In this document: positions 15,382 to 23,710 of the stretch, piece by piece
Layout of the letters: every line of letters begins with the position of its first letter
How positions within the stretch are numbered: the stretch's first letter is position 1
Source: Lysobacter_I brunescens
GTDB taxonomy: Bacteria; Pseudomonadota; Gammaproteobacteria; Xanthomonadales; Xanthomonadaceae
NCBI RefSeq assembly: GCF_042677005.1
Contig: NZ_JBHTIF010000001.1
Span: forward strand, 2,542,001-2,606,000
Length of the DNA stretch: 64,000 nt
Direction of reading: 5' to 3'
Made by a program: the position numbers and the translations under genes
The notes under the pieces: model-generated
Told to the model about the DNA's origin: nothing
Databases searched by the model: none
Seen by the model: the letters and a program-made list of their open reading frames with translations, nothing else

Positions 15382-17022
15382 TCAGTACACGTCGCGGCGA
15401 TAGCGTCCGTCGCGACGCAGCGCATCGACGATCGCGTCGCCCAGGATGTCGCGCAATGCTTCGTCGACGCCGGTCGCCATGCCGGCGGCGCTGCCGCAGA
15501 CGCGCAGGTGCGCGCCGTCGTCGATCCAGCCGCGCAGCGTATCGGCGGCTTCACGCAGCGCGTCCTGCACGTAGCGCGGTCGCAGCGGATCACGGGAAAA
15601 GGCGAAGTCGCTGCGTGCGAGCACGCCGTCGCGCGACCACGCATCGAGTTCGTCGGCATAGTGCAGGTCGTGCTCGCGTCGGCGTTCGCCGAACAGCAAC
15701 CAACTACGACCGGTTCGAGACAGCGCGCGCTGCGCGAGATGCGCGCGCAGGCCGGCGATGCCGGTGCCGTTGCCGATCAGGATCAGCGGCGCCTCGTCCG
15801 GCGCGGGATGGAAGCCCGGGTTGCTGCGGATGCGCAGACGGATCGTCGCCGCCTGCGGTGCGTGCAGGCACAGCCAGCCGCTGCCGAGGCCATGCTCGCC
15901 ATCTGCGCGTCGTGTCAGCCGCACCAGCAGGCGCAGGTCGCCGTCTTCCGGAATCGAGGCGATGGAGTATTCGCGATGCGGCAGCGGCTCCAGCCGTGCA
16001 GCGAGCGTGGCGATGTCCTCGTTCTCGCGCATGTCAGGCCAGCGCGAGCGGGCGAGGCGCGTCGAAAACGTTTCGTGTCCCGATGCATCTTCGAGCGCGC
16101 GGTCTTCGATGCCATGCGCATGCATCCAGTCCGCCACCGATGCCGCATCGTGCTCCGGGCCGATCTCGACCAGGTCGCCCGCCGTCCAGCGCGGCATCGC
16201 GCCCTGCGCGCGCAGGCGGATGTCGTACACCGGCGCGCCGAGGCTGCCCGGGTTGAGCTCGCGCCGCGACACGAGCGTCCATGCCTCATAGTCCGGCGCG
16301 GCCCAGTCCGCGGCTTCGATCGCGGCGGACGCATCTCCTGCGACCTGCGCGATCTCGTGCTGCCAGCGCCGCAGCGCGCCGCCATCGCCATTGTCGACTT
16401 CGATCACGTCGAACAGCGGTGTCGCGCCGCAGCGGCGCAGCCAGTCGTCGATCGCGTGGCCGAACGCGCAGTAGCGCACGTAGCGGCGATCGCCCAGTGC
16501 GAGCACGGCATAGCGCAGATGCGTCAGGTCGCGCGTGCTTGACATCACGTCTGCCGCGAACGCCAAGGCGTTGTCCGGCGGATCGCCTTCGCCGGTGGTG
16601 CTGACGATGAACAGCGCGGTCTCGCAGCCGTCGAACGGATCGGATCCAATGTCATCGAGTGCCGACAGCGCCGGTGCGGCGCTGGCCGCGCGCAGGCTGT
16701 CGGCACTCAGTTCGGCCAATCGCAGCGCGAAGCCGGTCTGGCTGGCGTAGAGCACGCGCAGCGAGGCGTCGCGTGCGACGGGTGAGGTGCTGGAAGCTGG
16801 CGTCGCTGCGCGGCCACTGCGCAGGAAGTAGGCACAACCGAGCAGGTAGGCGAGCAGCAGGCCGCCGGCGATGGCGAGTTTCGGTCCCGATGCGGATATC
16901 GACGGCCACGGCGCGCTCTGCCAGGTGGGCATCCACAGCGCGAGGGCAGCCAGTGCCGCGAGCAGCACGGCCTGGGCGAGGCGTGCGCGTGGCGACGCAT
17001 GCGGTGCGGACGGCGCGCTCAC
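15382..17022 (-). CDS. Membrane-anchored flavodoxin/FAD-NADPH reductase (sulfite reductase flavoprotein type)
   Basis: 546 residues from GTG 17022. Two N-terminal hydrophobic segments (about 13-33 and 47-67) anchor the protein. A flavodoxin domain follows (LRVLYASQTGFALRLAEL, then FIVSTTGEGDPPDNAL, VLALGDRRY), then FAD-binding REYSIASIP and NADPH-binding LILIGNGTGIAGLRAHL, LLFGERRREHD. The layout is that of CysJ/CPR-type diflavin reductases. In PepSY/ApbE clusters such proteins are thought to bring electrons from NADPH to a membrane relay that reduces siderophore iron; here this is inferred from the neighbours. The start overlaps the ApbE stop by 4 bases (GTGA). It is the last gene of the Fur-controlled operon. 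Confidence 0.88.
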   Translation of the reverse strand: MSAPSAPHASPRARLAQAVLLAALAALALWMPTWQSAPWPSISASGPKLAIAGGLLLAYLLGCAYFLRSGRAATPASSTSPVARDASLRVLYASQTGFALRLAELSADSLRAASAAPALSALDDIGSDPFDGCETALFIVSTTGEGDPPDNALAFAADVMSSTRDLTHLRYAVLALGDRRYVRYCAFGHAIDDWLRRCGATPLFDVIEVDNGDGGALRRWQHEIAQVAGDASAAIEAADWAAPDYEAWTLVSRRELNPGSLGAPVYDIRLRAQGAMPRWTAGDLVEIGPEHDAASVADWMHAHGIEDRALEDASGHETFSTRLARSRWPDMRENEDIATLAARLEPLPHREYSIASIPEDGDLRLLVRLTRRADGEHGLGSGWLCLHAPQAATIRLRIRSNPGFHPAPDEAPLILIGNGTGIAGLRAHLAQRALSRTGRSWLLFGERRREHDLHYADELDAWSRDGVLARSDFAFSRDPLRPRYVQDALREAADTLRGWIDDGAHLRVCGSAAGMATGVDEALRDILGDAIVDALRRDGRYRRDVY

Positions 17023-18020
17023 CCAGCGATCTCCGACAGCGCGTCGAAGCGCGACGACACGCGTTCGACCAGCCGCATGCCGTCGCGCACGAGGAAGCGT
17101 GCCGCCAGCGCATGACGTTCGGCGAACGCGAGCCCGGCGTCGGCGCCCATCACCGTGAGCGCGGTCGCCCAGGCATCTGCGCGCATCGCGCTGTCGGCGA
17201 TGACGGTGACCGCGACCGGCGCATCCTGCACGGGGCGCCCGGTGCGTGGATCAATGGTGTGCGAGAGACGCTGGCCGTCGTGTTCGAACACATGCCAGCG
17301 GTCGCCGGACGTGGCGATCGCCAGGCCGTCCAGTTCGACGGTGCGCAGCGGCGGTGGCCCGATGTCCGGTACGGGCTCGGACTCTTCTGCGCAGCCTTCC
17401 ACGACCACGCGCCACGGCGTGCCGTCGGGCTTGCGGCCGTAGCCGAACAGTTCGCCGCCGACTTCGACCAGCGCGGCGGGCACGTCGGCATCGCGCAGGC
17501 GACGCGCGACGATGTCGGCGCCATGGCCCTTGGCGATCGCGCAGAAGTCGAGCGTTACGCCGCCGGGCTGGCGCAGGCGTGGCGGGTCGTCTTCGAACAG
17601 CGAAGCGAGCGCATCGACATGTCGAATGCGCAAGCCGGCGAGCATTTCGTCATCGGGCACGCGCTGCGCCGGTGTCGACCGACCGAAGCCCCAGGCATCG
17701 ACCAGCGCGCCGAGTGCGGGATCGAAGGCGCCGTCGCTGCGCGCGGCAATGTCGAGCGCGCAGCGCAGCACCTCGGCAAAGGCAGCGGGCAGGGCATGGA
17801 CGCTGCACGGCGGCGCACGGTTGTAGCGGACGAGGTCGCTGTCCTCGACCCAGGGACTCATCTGCGCGACGACCGCGTCGAGTGCGCCCTGCGCGATCGC
17901 GTGCAGGGCGTGCGGGTTCCGGGTCGGCGCGCAGTACGCGCGCACCGACCAGGTCGTGCCCATCGTCGCACCCGCAAGGCGCACGCCGTCGAGCGCGCGT
18001 GCTTCCCCTGGTCCTGCCAC
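17019..18020 (-). CDS. apbE: FAD:protein FMN transferase (ApbE family)
   Basis: 333 residues from GTG 18020, with GGAG 7 bases upstream. ApbE landmarks: GATMGTTWSVRAY, DPALGALVDAWGFG, the DFCAIAKGHGAD segment, HTIDPRTGRPV and the metal-binding region around MRADAWATAL. By family it uses FAD and Mg to attach FMN covalently to Thr/Ser in exported proteins. Unlike most ApbE proteins, no signal peptide or lipobox is visible from this start. The likely substrate is the DUF2271 protein two genes upstream, which carries a DxxTGxT motif. Spacing to the DUF4198 gene is 19 bases. Confidence 0.9.
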   Translation of the reverse strand: MAGPGEARALDGVRLAGATMGTTWSVRAYCAPTRNPHALHAIAQGALDAVVAQMSPWVEDSDLVRYNRAPPCSVHALPAAFAEVLRCALDIAARSDGAFDPALGALVDAWGFGRSTPAQRVPDDEMLAGLRIRHVDALASLFEDDPPRLRQPGGVTLDFCAIAKGHGADIVARRLRDADVPAALVEVGGELFGYGRKPDGTPWRVVVEGCAEESEPVPDIGPPPLRTVELDGLAIATSGDRWHVFEHDGQRLSHTIDPRTGRPVQDAPVAVTVIADSAMRADAWATALTVMGADAGLAFAERHALAARFLVRDGMRLVERVSSRFDALSEIAG

Positions 18021-18039
18021 TGCAAGTCTCCGGTGCGGC

Positions 18040-18849
18040 TTACTGCGGCAGCACTTCGAGCGTGGCGACGTAGCTGAGGCGACGCTTCTTCGCCTGCGGC
18101 ACGCTGGTGCGCTCGTCTTCGGTCGCGGCTTCCAGCCAGTACATGCCGGCTTGCGGCCAGGTCACGCGGAAGCTGCCGTCGACACCGGTCGTCACCTTGA
18201 TCTCTTCCTGCGCGTTGCGATAGCGCGTGGCGCCGCGCACGATCTCGACTTCCAGCCCTGCGGCGGGTTTGCCGTCGATCACCAGCGCGAATTCGGCGGT
18301 TTCGCCGGCGAACAGGTCGTTCGGATGGGTCTTCGCGACCAGTTCGATGCCGGTGCCGGCGGGCTTGAGCGCGGTGGTGTTCGGCGCGCCGCGGGTGACG
18401 AAGGTTTCCACGCGGCCGATCGACTGCGAGACCTGCAGGTTCGGCGCGTCCTTGGGCACTTCGGTCGCGAAAGTCTCGGCCGTGCCGCGCCAGCGCTTCG
18501 GCTTGCCGGCTTCGTCCCAGCTCGCGAACAGGCCCTGGTTGAGCATCGCGACGCGATAGGTGCCTTCCTGGGTCAGTTCGATGTCGAACACGCTGCGGAA
18601 CTTGCCGGTCGCGCCGTTGGCGCTGGTACCGCGCGAGCCGTCGGGCATCGTGATCGACAGGCGATCCAGCGCGATCGGCACGTGGTTGAGATGGAACAGG
18701 TCGTTCGACACGGCGGCGTCGAAGGTGACCCACGGCTTTTCGCCCGCGACGACCGTCTGCGACGGCAGCAGCCAGGACTTGTGCGCGGAGGCGGCGAAGG
18801 GCAGGAGGGCGGCGGCGAGCGCAACAGCGAGCACGGGACGGAGTTTCAT
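18040..18849 (-). CDS. DUF4198 periplasmic protein
   Basis: 269 residues from ATG 18849. A clear signal peptide (MKLRPVLAVALAAALLPFAA ending ASA) gives a mature protein starting HKSWLLPS, typical of DUF4198. The rest is beta-rich with two Ig-like parts (VSNDLFHLNHVPI; ETAEFALVIDGKPAAGLEVE; DGSFRVTWPQAGMYWLEA). DUF4198 proteins are often near metal-uptake genes and may bind metal through the N-terminal His; that is family knowledge, not shown here. It lies between DUF2271 and ApbE in the iron operon. Confidence 0.85.
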   Translation of the reverse strand: MKLRPVLAVALAAALLPFAASAHKSWLLPSQTVVAGEKPWVTFDAAVSNDLFHLNHVPIALDRLSITMPDGSRGTSANGATGKFRSVFDIELTQEGTYRVAMLNQGLFASWDEAGKPKRWRGTAETFATEVPKDAPNLQVSQSIGRVETFVTRGAPNTTALKPAGTGIELVAKTHPNDLFAGETAEFALVIDGKPAAGLEVEIVRGATRYRNAQEEIKVTTGVDGSFRVTWPQAGMYWLEAATEDERTSVPQAKKRRLSYVATLEVLPQ

Positions 18850-18893
18850 CGCATGACCTCGGAAGATGGGGATTGAAGGGGCGGAAGGCAGGA

Positions 18894-19451
18894 TCAGGGC
18901 GCGATCTTCAGCGCGATCGCACCGAGTTCGGTTGTGCCCTGGGCGTTGCCGGTGAACGCAGCTTTGGGCTTCCAGGTGAAGGGGATCTTGAGCAGTTCGC
19001 GACCACCGACTTCGCGCGCGGCTTCGACCACGAGCGTGTACTGGCCCGGCTTGAGCGAGGCGAGGCGCGGATCGCTGTCCTTGAAGCTCAGGGCGTGCTT
19101 GCCGACCGGACGGGTCGGGCCGGTCACGCCGTCGACCGGCACCTTCAGCGTGCGGCCGCTGCGGCGCCACCACTGGCGCAGGTCGGGCAGCCACTTGGTG
19201 CCGTGGCCTTCGCTGTTGCTGCGCTGCTGGTACCAGACGCTGAGGTTGGCGGCGACCGCCTGGTCGGCGCCTTCGATCCACACCGCGACATACGGTCGGT
19301 GGTATTCGGCGACGTTGAGCTTCGGGATTTCGATGTCGATCTTCAGTTCGGCGGCATGCACGGGCAGGGCGAGGCCGGCGCCGATGGCGAGCGTGACGGT
19401 GACGGGCATGGAGACGGACATGGAAGCGAATGATGTTCCGCGGAACGACAT
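18894..19451 (-). CDS. DUF2271 exported protein, predicted ApbE flavinylation substrate
   Basis: 185 residues from ATG 19451, chosen for GAGG 7 bases upstream; ATGs at 19421 and 19409 are also in frame. The signal peptide ends near LALPVHA. The mature part matches DUF2271 (ELKIDIEIPKLN, YHRPYVAVWIE, WLPDLRQWWRR). Residues 107-113 read DGVTGPT, close to the ApbE target consensus Dxx(S/T)GA(T/S) with Pro for Ala; Thr113 would be the FMN-bearing residue. ApbE is encoded two genes downstream and a PepSY membrane protein just upstream. I infer a periplasmic flavoprotein relaying electrons for iron reduction. Confidence 0.8.
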   Translation of the reverse strand: MSFRGTSFASMSVSMPVTVTLAIGAGLALPVHAAELKIDIEIPKLNVAEYHRPYVAVWIEGADQAVAANLSVWYQQRSNSEGHGTKWLPDLRQWWRRSGRTLKVPVDGVTGPTRPVGKHALSFKDSDPRLASLKPGQYTLVVEAAREVGGRELLKIPFTWKPKAAFTGNAQGTTELGAIALKIAP

Positions 19452-19462
19452 GGCGACGGACC

Positions 19463-20116
19463 TCAGTGGATGAAGAGAAGGGCGAGCAGGACCGGCAGCA
19501 CGATGCCGAGGCCGACCCAGGGCCAGGTGCTGCGTCGCTGCCGCGCGTACATCTGCAGGAGCAGCAGGCCGGTGAGGCAGAACAGCACGCAGGCGACGGC
19601 GAAGACATCGATGAACCAGCGCCACGCGGTGCCGCTGTTGCGGCCCTTGTGCAGATCGTTGAAATAGGCGATCCAGCCGCGATCGGTGCGCTCGTATTCG
19701 ACTTCGCCGGTCTCGCGGTGGATGCTCAACCAAGCGTCCGCACCGGGTGTCGGAAGCGAGATGTAGACCTCTTCGGGCGACCACTCGCCGGGGCGACCGC
19801 TCAGATCGAGACGCAGCTGCGCATCGAGCCAGTCCTCGACGCGCGCCGGCAGCGGCGCTTCGCCTTCCTCGCGCGTGCCGAGTGCGGCGAGCACCTTCGG
19901 CGGCAGCGTCGCTGCCTTGCGCTCGACCTGCGGCGAGGCTTCGATCGAGCCGGCATGGTTCAGGGTGATGCCGGTGATCGCGAACAGCAGCATGCCGGCG
20001 AGCGACGCGGCGGCGCTGATCCAGTGCCACTGGTGCAGCGTGCGCAGCCAGAAGCCGCGCTGGCGCTGCGCCGCAGCGATGTCCTTCGCGCGCGACGGAC
20101 TCACGTCTCGGCCCAT
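19463..20116 (-). CDS. PepSY-associated transmembrane protein
   Basis: 217 residues. The segments are an N-terminal cytosolic stretch, a first membrane helix (WISAAASLAGMLLFAITGIT), a periplasmic PepSY-like part with WLDAQLRLDLSG, SIHRETGEVEYERTDRGW and NDLHKGRNSG, then two membrane helices near the C terminus (about 165-188 and 196-215). His residues in and next to the helices (RTLHQWHW, LNHAG, DLHKGR) fit haem or electron-transfer roles described for PepSY membrane reductases. Its start overlaps the PiuC stop by 16 bases, showing tight coupling. Confidence 0.85.
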   Translation of the reverse strand: MGRDVSPSRAKDIAAAQRQRGFWLRTLHQWHWISAAASLAGMLLFAITGITLNHAGSIEASPQVERKAATLPPKVLAALGTREEGEAPLPARVEDWLDAQLRLDLSGRPGEWSPEEVYISLPTPGADAWLSIHRETGEVEYERTDRGWIAYFNDLHKGRNSGTAWRWFIDVFAVACVLFCLTGLLLLQMYARQRRSTWPWVGLGIVLPVLLALLFIH

Positions 20117-20787
20117 TGCCGCAGCAGGTTGTGGTACACGCCGGTCATGCGGACCAGCGAGGGATGTCCGGGATGGTCGCGGGTGAGCATGCGGATCGAC
20201 AGGTCCAGGTCGAACAGCAGGCGGCGATGGCCGTCGTCGCGGATCATGCTCTGCATCCAGAAGAACGAAGCCACCCGCGCGCCGCGCGTGACCGGCGTGA
20301 CCTGGTGCAGGCTGGTGCTGGGATACAGCACCAGGCTGCCGGCCGGCAGCTTCACCCGCTGCGTGCCGTAGGTGTCCTCGATGACCAGTTCGCCGCCGTC
20401 GTATTCGTCCGGCGCGCTGAAGAACAGCGTCGCCGAGAGGTCGGTGCGGACTGGTTCGGCGCTGCCACGGCTGCGGTCGTAGCGCACCGCGTTGTCGACG
20501 TGGTAACCGAAGGACTGGCCGCCGCTGTAGCGGTTGAACAGCGGCGGATAGATGCGCTTCGGCAGCGCGGCGGCGAAGAAGGTGTCGTTCTTCGCCAGCG
20601 CGTCGAGCACGATCTGCCCGAGTTCGCGCGCGACCGGCGATCCCTCGGGCAACTGCGCGTTGTCCTTCGCCTGCGCGGACTGGTAGCCCGCAGTGACCTT
20701 GCCGTCGGCCCAGTCGGCGGCGTCGAGCAGGCCGCGCGCGTGCGCGACCTGTTCGGGAGTGAGGACGTCGGGGATGGCGAGGAGCAT
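20101..20787 (-). CDS. piuC: Fe(II)/2-oxoglutarate-dependent hydroxylase PiuC/YbiX
   Basis: 228 residues. Metal-binding HVD at 96-98 (YHVDNAVR), distal His161 (SLHQVTPV) and Arg168 or Arg171 for 2-oxoglutarate are all present, with the family end RMTGVYHNLLRQWAE. PiuC/YbiX enzymes accompany TonB siderophore receptors (PiuA, Fiu) and are iron-regulated; the substrate is not firmly established. The gene starts 39 bases after the receptor stop and is second in the operon. Confidence 0.93.
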   Translation of the reverse strand: MLLAIPDVLTPEQVAHARGLLDAADWADGKVTAGYQSAQAKDNAQLPEGSPVARELGQIVLDALAKNDTFFAAALPKRIYPPLFNRYSGGQSFGYHVDNAVRYDRSRGSAEPVRTDLSATLFFSAPDEYDGGELVIEDTYGTQRVKLPAGSLVLYPSTSLHQVTPVTRGARVASFFWMQSMIRDDGHRRLLFDLDLSIRMLTRDHPGHPSLVRMTGVYHNLLRQWAET

Positions 20788-20826
20788 GGGTCGGGACGTT
20801 CGGAAATACGACGGGCGGTTAGGGGA

Positions 20827-23097
20827 TCAGAAGCGGTAGGTCGCCGTCAACGTCGCCGAACGCGCATCGCCAGGTGTGGCCCAGCCGTTGTTGCGGATGC
20901 GGGTGTAGTACTCCTTGTCGAACAGGTTGTTGACGTTCAATTGGAGGGCGAAGGCGTCATTGATGCGATAGCCGACCATCGCGCGGTGCATCCAGTAGCT
21001 CGGCGCCTTGTAGAGCACCGCGCCGCTGTTGTTGAGGTAGAAGTCGCCCTGATAGGTCGCCCCGTAGCCGATGGTCCAGTCGTTCAGGCGGTAGGTCGTC
21101 CACGCGCTGGCCGAATGCTTCGGCGTGTTGGTCAGCGGGTTGCCCGCCTGCGCATCGACGCCGGTGGTCTGGCGCACGAAATCAGAGACGCTCTGCAGCA
21201 CTTCGCTGTCGAGGTAGGTGTAGTTGGCGAACACCGACCAGGCATCGGTGATGTTGCCGGCCACGCCCAGCGCGATGCCGTCGACGCGCGCCTTGCCGTC
21301 GAGCTGCTGTTCGCCGGTCGGGTTGTTCGGATTGCCGGGGTCGGCGACCTTGTAGTTCTGGCGCTCGTTGCGGAAGAGAGCTGCCGTCAGCGCGAGCCTG
21401 CTGTCCAGCAAATCCCACTTGGTGCCGAGTTCGACGTTGACTGCGGTTTCCGGATCGACAGCACAGGTCTGCGCGGTGCAACTGCCGTTGACCGAGGCCT
21501 TCGATGGCGTCTTGCTGTTGGAGTACGCGAAGTAGATCGTGCCGTGTTCGACGGGCTTGAACACCAGGCCCGCGCGGTACGAGAAGAGGTTGTCGGCGTT
21601 CTCGAAGGTCGGGTTGTAGGTGATCGCGCCGCCCGCGGCAGGGGTGGCGATGGTGATCGAGCTGGTATCGCCTTCGTTGCGCTCGTAGCGCGCGCTGAGG
21701 CTGAGCCACCACTTCGGGTTGAATTTGATGGTGTCGAAGACGTACAGCGAACGGTTGTCCAGGTCACCCTTGGTCTTGCCGGTCACGATGAAGTTCACCG
21801 GGCCGGTCCAGCGCGTGTCCGGGTTGTAGATGCTGCGGACCGGGAACGTCGGCGTGGTGCCGTTCGGATTGCGCAGCGAGTTGCCCGTGGCCAGGTCGAA
21901 CGACTCGTGCATGATCGAGAAACCGGCCACGAGATCGTGTTCGACGCTGCCGGTCGAGAAGTTCAGGGTGGCATCGGTCTGCGTGTACAGGATCGTGTTG
22001 CGGGTGTCGCGCGTGTTGCCGGCCGGGCCGCCCTGGGTGAAGAAGCCCGGGGTGGCGCAAGCGGCGCCCGTGGTCACGAGCGTGCCGTTGCCGAGGCACC
22101 AGGTGCCCTGCGGCGGCGTCACGCGGATGAGTTGCTCGACCTCGGACCAGCGGGTCAGGTTGCGGATCGAGAACTTCTCGTTGAAGTCGTGCTCGAAGAT
22201 TGCCGTCGTGGTGTCGCTGGTGATTTCCTGCGTATCGAAATTGTGGAAGCCGAAATACGTCGACGGATCGACGCCCGGCAGCGGGCCGTCGTTGAAGGCG
22301 TTGCGGTAGTAAGGCACGCCGTAGGTCGGCGTGTTGTCATCCTGCTGATGCACATGGCTCAGGGTGAAGCGGGTGTCGGTGCCGAGGCCGAAGGCGATCG
22401 ACGGCGCGAAACCCCAGCGCTTGGCTTCTTCGTGGTCGCGACCCGGAACGTCGTTCTGGTGGACCATCGCGTTGAGGCGCAGGGCCGTGCCGTTCTCGAA
22501 GTCGAAGTTGCTGTCGGCGGTGCCGCGTACGTAGCTGTCGGTGCCCGCACCGAGCGTGAACGCATGGGCATCGCCTTCGCGGGCGACCTTGCTGGACAGG
22601 TTGATCGTGCCGCCGACCGAGCCGGCGCCGGACATCACGGAGTTCGCGCCGTTGACCAGTTCGATCGCTTCGAGGTTGAAGTTGTCGCTGCGGCTGTACT
22701 GCGCGCTGTCGCGCACGCCGTCGACGGTGATGTCGCTGTTGGCAGTGAAGCCGCGCAGGTTGATGCTGTCGCCGAAACCACCGCCGCCTTCACCGGCGCC
22801 GAAGGTGATGCCGGGGAGGGTGCTCAGTACATCGCGCAGGCCCAGGAGGTTCTGCTGTGCCATCACGTCCTTGGTGACCACGGTGATGGTCTGCGGCGTG
22901 TCCTGCAGCGATTCGGTGTATTTCGGCGACTGCGCCTTGGGGCGCATGCCGTGCACTTCGACCTTGTCGATGGTCTGGGCGTCGAGGCCGGCATCGCCGG
23001 CAGCATCGGACAGGGTTTCCGCCTGGGCGGCGGTGGAGAGGGCGAGCAGTACGGCGACTGCGAGTGCGGTTTTCGCGAGGTGGGCAGGCATGGTCAT
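20827..23097 (-). CDS. TonB-dependent siderophore receptor (Fiu/PiuA-like)
   Basis: 756 residues. A signal peptide (about 27 residues, ending AQA) precedes a plug domain with QDTPQTITVVTKDVMAQQN, NLRGFTANSDITVDGVRD and the conserved GAGSVGGTINL. The barrel ends in TATYRF with a terminal Phe, as needed for outer-membrane assembly. Fiu/PiuA-like receptors import catecholate siderophore iron using TonB energy; this ligand is inferred from resemblance and the adjacent piuC. It is the first gene of a seven-gene operon, with a Fur box 145 bases upstream. Confidence 0.92.
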   Translation of the reverse strand: MTMPAHLAKTALAVAVLLALSTAAQAETLSDAAGDAGLDAQTIDKVEVHGMRPKAQSPKYTESLQDTPQTITVVTKDVMAQQNLLGLRDVLSTLPGITFGAGEGGGGFGDSINLRGFTANSDITVDGVRDSAQYSRSDNFNLEAIELVNGANSVMSGAGSVGGTINLSSKVAREGDAHAFTLGAGTDSYVRGTADSNFDFENGTALRLNAMVHQNDVPGRDHEEAKRWGFAPSIAFGLGTDTRFTLSHVHQQDDNTPTYGVPYYRNAFNDGPLPGVDPSTYFGFHNFDTQEITSDTTTAIFEHDFNEKFSIRNLTRWSEVEQLIRVTPPQGTWCLGNGTLVTTGAACATPGFFTQGGPAGNTRDTRNTILYTQTDATLNFSTGSVEHDLVAGFSIMHESFDLATGNSLRNPNGTTPTFPVRSIYNPDTRWTGPVNFIVTGKTKGDLDNRSLYVFDTIKFNPKWWLSLSARYERNEGDTSSITIATPAAGGAITYNPTFENADNLFSYRAGLVFKPVEHGTIYFAYSNSKTPSKASVNGSCTAQTCAVDPETAVNVELGTKWDLLDSRLALTAALFRNERQNYKVADPGNPNNPTGEQQLDGKARVDGIALGVAGNITDAWSVFANYTYLDSEVLQSVSDFVRQTTGVDAQAGNPLTNTPKHSASAWTTYRLNDWTIGYGATYQGDFYLNNSGAVLYKAPSYWMHRAMVGYRINDAFALQLNVNNLFDKEYYTRIRNNGWATPGDARSATLTATYRF

Positions 23098-23241
23098 CGG
23101 TCGGTACGGTCAAAGGGACGCGCGCGGCGACATGCGCTGCGCGACGGCGGCTCCGGGCGACGATGGCTGGCGGCAATCGTTGGCTCTCTCGCCTGCGGAC
23201 AGGTCCGTGCACGGGGCTGTCGGACCGGCGATGATGTTAAA

Positions 23242-23256
23242 TGATAATTATTATCA
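23242..23256. promoter_or_regulatory. Fur box (7-1-7) upstream of the iron operon
   Basis: TGATAAT T ATTATCA is a perfect 7-1-7 Fur motif, in a conspicuous A/T-rich island in otherwise GC-rich DNA. It lies 145 bases upstream of the TonB receptor start. Fe-loaded Fur would repress the whole receptor-to-flavoprotein operon. Confidence 0.85.
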
Positions 23257-23300
23257 ATTGCAACATGTTCTCACTCGCCGCGGCTCATGTGTCGACACGA

Positions 23301-23335
23301 AAAAGGCGGGACTCCGCAGCGAAGTCCCGCCTTTT
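23301..23335. terminator. Bidirectional-type terminator at the end of the suf operon
   Basis: 13-bp stem AAAAGGCGGGACT / AGTCCCGCCTTTT with a 9-base loop; on the minus strand the stem runs into TTTTTCG. It lies 51 bases past the Rieske gene stop and insulates the suf operon from the Fur-controlled promoter. Confidence 0.88.
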
Positions 23336-23386
23336 CCGTGCACGGATGCGTCGATGTCGCCCGGTCATGCCGGGCGGAGGGCGTCG

Positions 23387-23710
23387 TCAGGTCCGGTCGT
23401 CGCGGGTCCAGACCAGGCCGTCCTCGACCTTCACCGGGAATTTGGCCACCGGCTCATAGGCCGGTGCACACAGTGCCTCGCCATCGCGCAGCGAGAAGCG
23501 CGCGCCGTGCAGCACGCAGGTGATGCTGCCCTCGGCAAGGTCGACGTCGCCCGAGGACAGTTCGAACTCGTCGTGCGTGCAGCGGTCTTCCAGCGCGTAG
23601 AACGCGCCGTCGAGGTTGACCACCACGATCGGCGTGTCGCCGGCCCAGGCCACGGCCTTTTCGCCGGGGAGCAGCTGCGAAGTCGGACAGACGAAGACCC
23701 AGTCGCTCAT
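23387..23710 (-). CDS. Rieske-type [2Fe-2S] ferredoxin, last gene of the suf operon
   Basis: 107 residues from ATG 23710. Rieske ligands are Cys44-x-His46 (RCTHDEF) and Cys65-x-x-His68 (CVLHGARF). The length and end (FPVKVEDGLVW) fit the ferredoxin subunit of non-haem iron oxygenases (NdoA/BphF type). No oxygenase gene is near; such a gene at the end of a SUF operon occurs in xanthomonads and may be a housekeeping electron carrier or a test substrate for cluster loading, which is speculation. The start overlaps the GNAT stop (ATGA). Confidence 0.9.
   Translation of the reverse strand: MSDWVFVCPTSQLLPGEKAVAWAGDTPIVVVNLDGAFYALEDRCTHDEFELSSGDVDLAEGSITCVLHGARFSLRDGEALCAPAYEPVAKFPVKVEDGLVWTRDDRT

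Noticed and set aside
20116..23244. A 1042-codon open frame on the plus strand
   Set aside because: It is antisense to the TonB receptor and piuC genes, shows no family features and has the Arg/Gly/Val-rich composition of high-GC shadow frames.
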